From positions 1 to 9,075 of the forward strand of contig CABRFW010000051.1 in the NCBI GenBank assembly GCA_902470265.1: a stretch of 9,075 bases of DNA, read 5' to 3'. Below are positions 6,571-9,075 of the stretch, piece after piece (positions within the stretch are counted from its first letter, which is position 1; each line of letters starts with the position of its first letter). Made by a program: the position numbers and the translations under genes. This stretch comes from an uncultured Collinsella sp. Its GTDB lineage: Bacteria > Actinomycetota > Coriobacteriia > Coriobacteriales > Coriobacteriaceae. A model generated the notes under the pieces. That model was given only the letters and a program-made list of their open reading frames with translations. It was not told the origin of the DNA and ran no database searches.

Positions 6571-7248
6571 CTACACCTCCAGCGGCACAATCTTGGTGCC
6601 ATGGAGCTCGGAGACGCCCAGTGCCGCCGCCACGGTATCGCGGTTGACCGTGGAAATGCCGCCGCCGGGAAGGATGGTCAAGCGGTCGCCCGCATACTCG
6701 ATCAAGCGGGTCAGGTTTTCGAAGTTGTCCTCGATCGGCGCACCGGCAGCGCCACCATGCGTCAGGATGCGTGTGATGCCGCAGTCGGCGAGTATGTCAA
6801 TCGCGTCGAGCTGAGCCTCGGGCGAGAGCTGATCAAACGCCATGTGGAAGGTGATGTCGATGGGTTCACGCTTGCATTCCTCGGTCGCGCAGCCCGCGGC
6901 CATCACGAGGGCGCCCAACGTAAGCTCGTCGAGTGCCCATCCGCCAGCGCAGGGCTTGCAGCAGCCAAAGGCCAAGCCGTCAACGCCGGCGCTCACGGCA
7001 AGGCCCAGGTCCATCTCCATCATACGCAACTCGTCCTGGTTGTAGTGAAAGTCGCCGCCACGCGGGCGAATCATGCACATCACCCGTGCATCGTGCTCGT
7101 GGGCATAGTTGGTCGTAGCGCTGATAACGCCGGCCGAAGGCGTGGTGCCACCAACGGCAAGGTTATCGCACAGCTCGATGCGCTTTGCACCGGCATCGAT
7201 AGCTGCCGGCACCCGCTCAAAGTTCTCGGCACAAAACTCATACAGCAT
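6571..7248 (-). CDS. cutC: CutC family protein, TIM-barrel, putative copper homeostasis
   Basis: A 225-residue cytoplasmic CutC protein. Family landmarks are present in order: KRIELCDNLAVGGTTPS (22-38), MIRPRGGDFHY (59-69), DGLAFG (90-95), THMAFD-like ITFHMAFDQ (132-140), RILTHGG (160-166) and ILPGGGI (192-198). CutC was linked to copper tolerance in E. coli, but that phenotype was later credited to the MicL small RNA encoded in the gene's 3' end, so the copper role is doubtful. This copy is cysteine-rich, with GCCKPC at 95-100 and further cysteines at 6, 27, 58, 120, 125 and 156. I chose the ATG at 7248, with GGGGG 7 bases upstream, because it starts right at the conserved region; an in-frame ATG at 7305 would add 19 atypical residues. 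It is first in an operon with the GalT-like gene. Confidence 0.9.
   Translation of the reverse strand: MLYEFCAENFERVPAAIDAGAKRIELCDNLAVGGTTPSAGVISATTNYAHEHDARVMCMIRPRGGDFHYNQDELRMMEMDLGLAVSAGVDGLAFGCCKPCAGGWALDELTLGALVMAAGCATEECKREPIDITFHMAFDQLSPEAQLDAIDILADCGITRILTHGGAAGAPIEDNFENLTRLIEYAGDRLTILPGGGISTVNRDTVAAALGVSELHGTKIVPLEV
6574..6580 (-). promoter_or_regulatory. Ribosome binding site embedded in the cutC end, fixing a GTG start
   Basis: GGAGGTG on the minus strand is formed by the last sense codons of cutC (Leu-Glu-Val) just before its TAG. It sits 6 bases from the GTG at 6567. This strong site decides the start of the GalT-like gene and suggests its translation depends on ribosomes leaving cutC. 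Confidence 0.75.
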
Positions 7249-7307
7249 AGATAGACCCCCAAAGACAGCAGATGTTTTCCGACGGGCATTGTCACACATC
7301 CCCATGA

Positions 7308-7374
7308 AGTTGCGGTGGAATAGGGACTCTTTTGGCCTCTGGAGCCCGTATTCAGTCCCTATTTCACCGCAACT
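7308..7374. repeat. 21-bp near-perfect inverted repeat with 25-base loop
   Basis: The left arm (7308-7328, beginning AGTTGCGGTG and ending AATAGGGACT) and right arm (7354-7374, beginning AGTCCCTAT and ending CACCGCAACT) match as reverse complements at 20 of 21 positions. The one difference is a G-T pair, which would be tolerated in a plus-strand RNA but would be a C-A mismatch in a minus-strand RNA. No T tract follows either arm directly. It lies between the liv terminator and cutC and does not look like a terminator. It may be a dispersed intergenic repeat of the REP or MITE kind, but only one copy occurs in this window. Confidence 0.8.
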
Positions 7375-7375
7375 A

Positions 7376-7412
7376 AAAAGGGGCGCTGACTGAGATAGTC
7401 AGCGCCCCTTTT
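7376..7412 (-). terminator. Rho-independent terminator of the liv operon
   Basis: A perfect 16-bp stem (7376-7391 with 7397-7412; core GGGGCGCTGACT) closes on a 5-base GAGAT loop. Read on the minus strand the stem ends in a run of T residues, about 10 bases after the livF stop. The flanking A and T runs make it symmetric, so it could also stop plus-strand transcription. Confidence 0.92.
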
Positions 7413-7422
7413 GTTAGGTGGG

Positions 7423-8136
7423 TTAGCCTCCGAGGTAGGCTTTGCGGACGTTGTCGTCGTGCAGGAGCTCTTGGCCGGTACCGGTCATGGTGATCTTGCC
7501 GGTCTCGAGCACGTAGCCGCGCGTGGCGATGGAAAGCGCCATCTGCGCGTTTTGCTCAACCAGAAGCACCGTGGTGCCGGCCTTGTGCAGGTCCTCGACA
7601 ATCTGGAAGATCTGTTCGATCAGAATCGGTGCCAGACCCATGGAAGGTTCGTCGAGCATAAGCAGTTTGGGGTTACTCATAAGGGCGCGCCCCATAACGA
7701 GCATCTGCTGCTCGCCGCCTGAAAGGGTGCCGGCGACCTGGCGACGACGTTCCTTCAGGCGCGGGAACTGCTCGTAGACGCGCTCCAGGCCCGGAGCAAT
7801 TGTGGACTTGGGCTGTGTATAGGCGCCCATCTCCAGGTTCTCCTCGACCGTCATCTGCAAAAAGGCGCGACGACCCTCGGGAACCTGAGCCAGGCCCTTA
7901 CCAACCAGCTTATCAGCGGGCGTATGAGTAATGTCCTCGCCCATAAACTTGATGGAACCGGTCTTGGAACGCAGCAGGCCCGAGACGGTCTTGAGCGTTG
8001 TGGACTTGCCGGCACCGTTGGCACCAATCAAGGCCACGATCTCGCCCTCGTTAACGTTAAAGGAGATGTCCTTGATGGCGTGGATGGCGCCGTACCAGAC
8101 GTTGATGTTGTAGACGGAAAGCATCGGCTCTGCCAT
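7423..8136 (-). CDS. livF: Branched-chain amino-acid ABC transporter ATP-binding protein LivF
   Basis: A 237-residue ABC ATPase, one of the two nucleotide-binding subunits that drive import by a LivHM-type permease at the inner face of the membrane. It has Walker A GANGAGKST (38-46), Q-loop Q84 in QVPEGR, signature LSGGE (138-142) and Walker B LLMLDEP (158-164). The EQNAQMAL stretch (194-201) and the C-terminal RKAYLGG are typical of LivF; the usual switch histidine is replaced by Gln, which is normal in LivF. The start is ATG with GGGGGAG 6 bases upstream. The gene begins immediately after the livG stop codon, with no gap, and is the last gene before the terminator. The substrate is probably leucine, isoleucine or valine, but related systems carry amides or urea, and the binding protein that would decide this is outside the window. 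Confidence 0.93.
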   Translation of the reverse strand: MAEPMLSVYNINVWYGAIHAIKDISFNVNEGEIVALIGANGAGKSTTLKTVSGLLRSKTGSIKFMGEDITHTPADKLVGKGLAQVPEGRRAFLQMTVEENLEMGAYTQPKSTIAPGLERVYEQFPRLKERRRQVAGTLSGGEQQMLVMGRALMSNPKLLMLDEPSMGLAPILIEQIFQIVEDLHKAGTTVLLVEQNAQMALSIATRGYVLETGKITMTGTGQELLHDDNVRKAYLGG

Positions 8137-8997
8137 TTAGTTCTCCCCCTTATCCTGCTTACCCAGATACGCCTCGATAACGGCGTCGTTGTTCTGGATT
8201 TCCTCCGCCGTACCCTTGGCGATAACCTTGCCAAAGTTAAGCACGCAGATGCCCTCGCAAATGTTCATGACGAGCGACATATCATGCTCGATAAGCATGA
8301 TGGCGATGCCGAAGGTGTCGCGAATCTTGACGATGTTCGCCATGAGCTCTGCGGTCTCGGACGGGTTCATGCCGGCGGCAGGCTCGTCGAGCAGCAGCAG
8401 CTTGGGGTTAGTGGCAAGCGCGCGGACGATTTCCAGACGGCGCTGAGCGCCGTAAGGAAGCGAGCCGGCCTGTTCATTTGCCAGGTGCTCCATGTCAAAA
8501 ATGGACAGCAGCTCCATGGCGCGCTCGTGGGCGGCCTTCTCGTGCTTCCAATACGTCGGCAGGCGCAGCACGCCCTCAAAGCCGGAGTAACGCTCCTGGT
8601 TATGCAGACCGACCTTGACGTTATCCTCCACCGTCATGGTGTTGAATAGGCGAATGTTCTGGAAGGTACGGGCAATACCCATGCGGTTGACCTGGTAGAC
8701 CGACTTGCCCGAGGTGTCCTCGCCGTCGAGCAGGATGGTGCCATGCGTGGGCTGGTACACCTTGGTGAGCAGGTTGAAGACCGTGGTCTTGCCGGCGCCG
8801 TTGGGACCGATCAGACCGGCGATCTCGGTCTTGCCGATAGTCAGGCTAAAGTCGTCGACTGCCTTAAGGCCACCGAACTCAATGCCCAAGTGGATGCACT
8901 CGAGTGCAGGGCGTTGGCCCAAGTCGCGGTCGGGAACGATGGCGCCAGAAGGATACGGGACCATCTTGCCCTTCTTGAACTCAAATTTACTGGGCAT
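8137..8997 (-). CDS. livG: Branched-chain amino-acid ABC transporter ATP-binding protein LivG
   Basis: A 286-residue ABC ATPase that pairs with LivF. It has Walker A GPNGAGKTT (64-72), Q113 in TFQNIRLF, the LivG-style signature LPYGAQRR (180-187), Walker B LLLLDEP (200-206) followed by AAGMNP, and the switch histidine H238 in IEHDM. Those features separate it from LivF. About 30 residues precede the first conserved strand (ALECIHLGIEFGG, 31-43), so it is longer than E. coli LivG (255 aa). I chose the ATG at 8997 because GGAGGTG lies 7 bases upstream; an in-frame TTG at 9024 would sit on the wrong side of that site. Its start overlaps the end of livM by 11 bases and its stop abuts livF, a tight operon. 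Confidence 0.93.
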   Translation of the reverse strand: MPSKFEFKKGKMVPYPSGAIVPDRDLGQRPALECIHLGIEFGGLKAVDDFSLTIGKTEIAGLIGPNGAGKTTVFNLLTKVYQPTHGTILLDGEDTSGKSVYQVNRMGIARTFQNIRLFNTMTVEDNVKVGLHNQERYSGFEGVLRLPTYWKHEKAAHERAMELLSIFDMEHLANEQAGSLPYGAQRRLEIVRALATNPKLLLLDEPAAGMNPSETAELMANIVKIRDTFGIAIMLIEHDMSLVMNICEGICVLNFGKVIAKGTAEEIQNNDAVIEAYLGKQDKGEN

Positions 8998-9075
8998 CGG
9001 CTGCCACCTCCTTCTTGGGAGCAAAGCGGTCCTTGACGCGACCGAAGAACGCCTTGAGCTGCGGGTTGTTGGTAA
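8987..9075 (-). CDS. livM: C-terminal end of the LivM permease subunit (partial, runs off the right edge)
   Basis: A minus-strand frame entering from the right edge gives 28 residues, including LKAFFGRVKDRFAPKKEV, and stops at a TAA at 8987-8989. It is a basic, polar tail of the kind that ends a membrane permease. It overlaps the livG start by 11 bases, and the livG ribosome site lies inside it. No conserved permease motif falls within this short piece, so the name rests mainly on position, since livM normally precedes livG. Confidence 0.65.
   Translation of the reverse strand, partial: TNNPQLKAFFGRVKDRFAPKKEVAADAQ
9005..9011 (-). promoter_or_regulatory. Ribosome binding site of livG inside livM
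   Basis: GGAGGTG on the minus strand lies 7 bases before the livG ATG and within the last codons of livM. It settles the livG start at 8997 and fits coupled translation with livM. Confidence 0.75.

Noticed and set aside
7249..7305. In-frame ATG at 7305 as the cutC start
   Set aside because: The extra 19 residues do not resemble a CutC N-terminus, and the ATG at 7248 has a G-rich site 7 bases upstream and starts at the conserved region.

Overview
The window is about 60% G+C and looks like the chromosome of a gut Coriobacteriia species, most likely Collinsella or a close relative. That assignment is inference from base composition, gene content and style, not from a search. Nearly all of it is ordinary housekeeping or transport DNA packed into short operons. 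I see no phage, insertion sequence, CRISPR array, tRNA or rRNA.

Left block, minus strand (1-4518): a very large recJ gene leads, 15 bases later, into a bifunctional rel/spoT (p)ppGpp synthetase-hydrolase that runs off the left edge. The RecJ protein is a fusion. A complete DHH/DHHA1/OB RecJ nuclease occupies roughly its first 565 residues, and a complete RecQ-like superfamily 2 helicase follows in the same chain. A perfect TATAAT element and a possible 21-codon leader ORF lie upstream of it.

Middle block: a single plus-strand membrane transporter of the bile acid:sodium symporter (BASS) superfamily (4741-5739) sits between the divergent recJ gene and a convergent two-gene minus-strand operon (7248 to 5770). 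That operon is cutC followed by a compact GalT-like HIT-superfamily protein. The ribosome binding site of the second gene is embedded in the last codons of cutC, so the two are probably translationally coupled.

Right block, minus strand (9075 to 7423): the end of livM, then livG and livF, the membrane and ATPase subunits of a branched-chain amino-acid type ABC importer. livM overlaps livG by 11 bases and livG abuts livF with no gap. The operon ends at a perfect 16-bp terminator hairpin. Between that terminator and cutC lies a separate 21-bp near-perfect inverted repeat with a 25-base loop, which no gene explains.

The points most worth a second look are the RecJ-RecQ fusion and its unusual C-terminal tail, the inverted repeat at 7308-7374, the loss of predicted sodium ligands in the BASS protein, and the zinc-site-retaining mini-GalT coupled to a cysteine-rich CutC. 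I do not see a clearly new multi-gene system.
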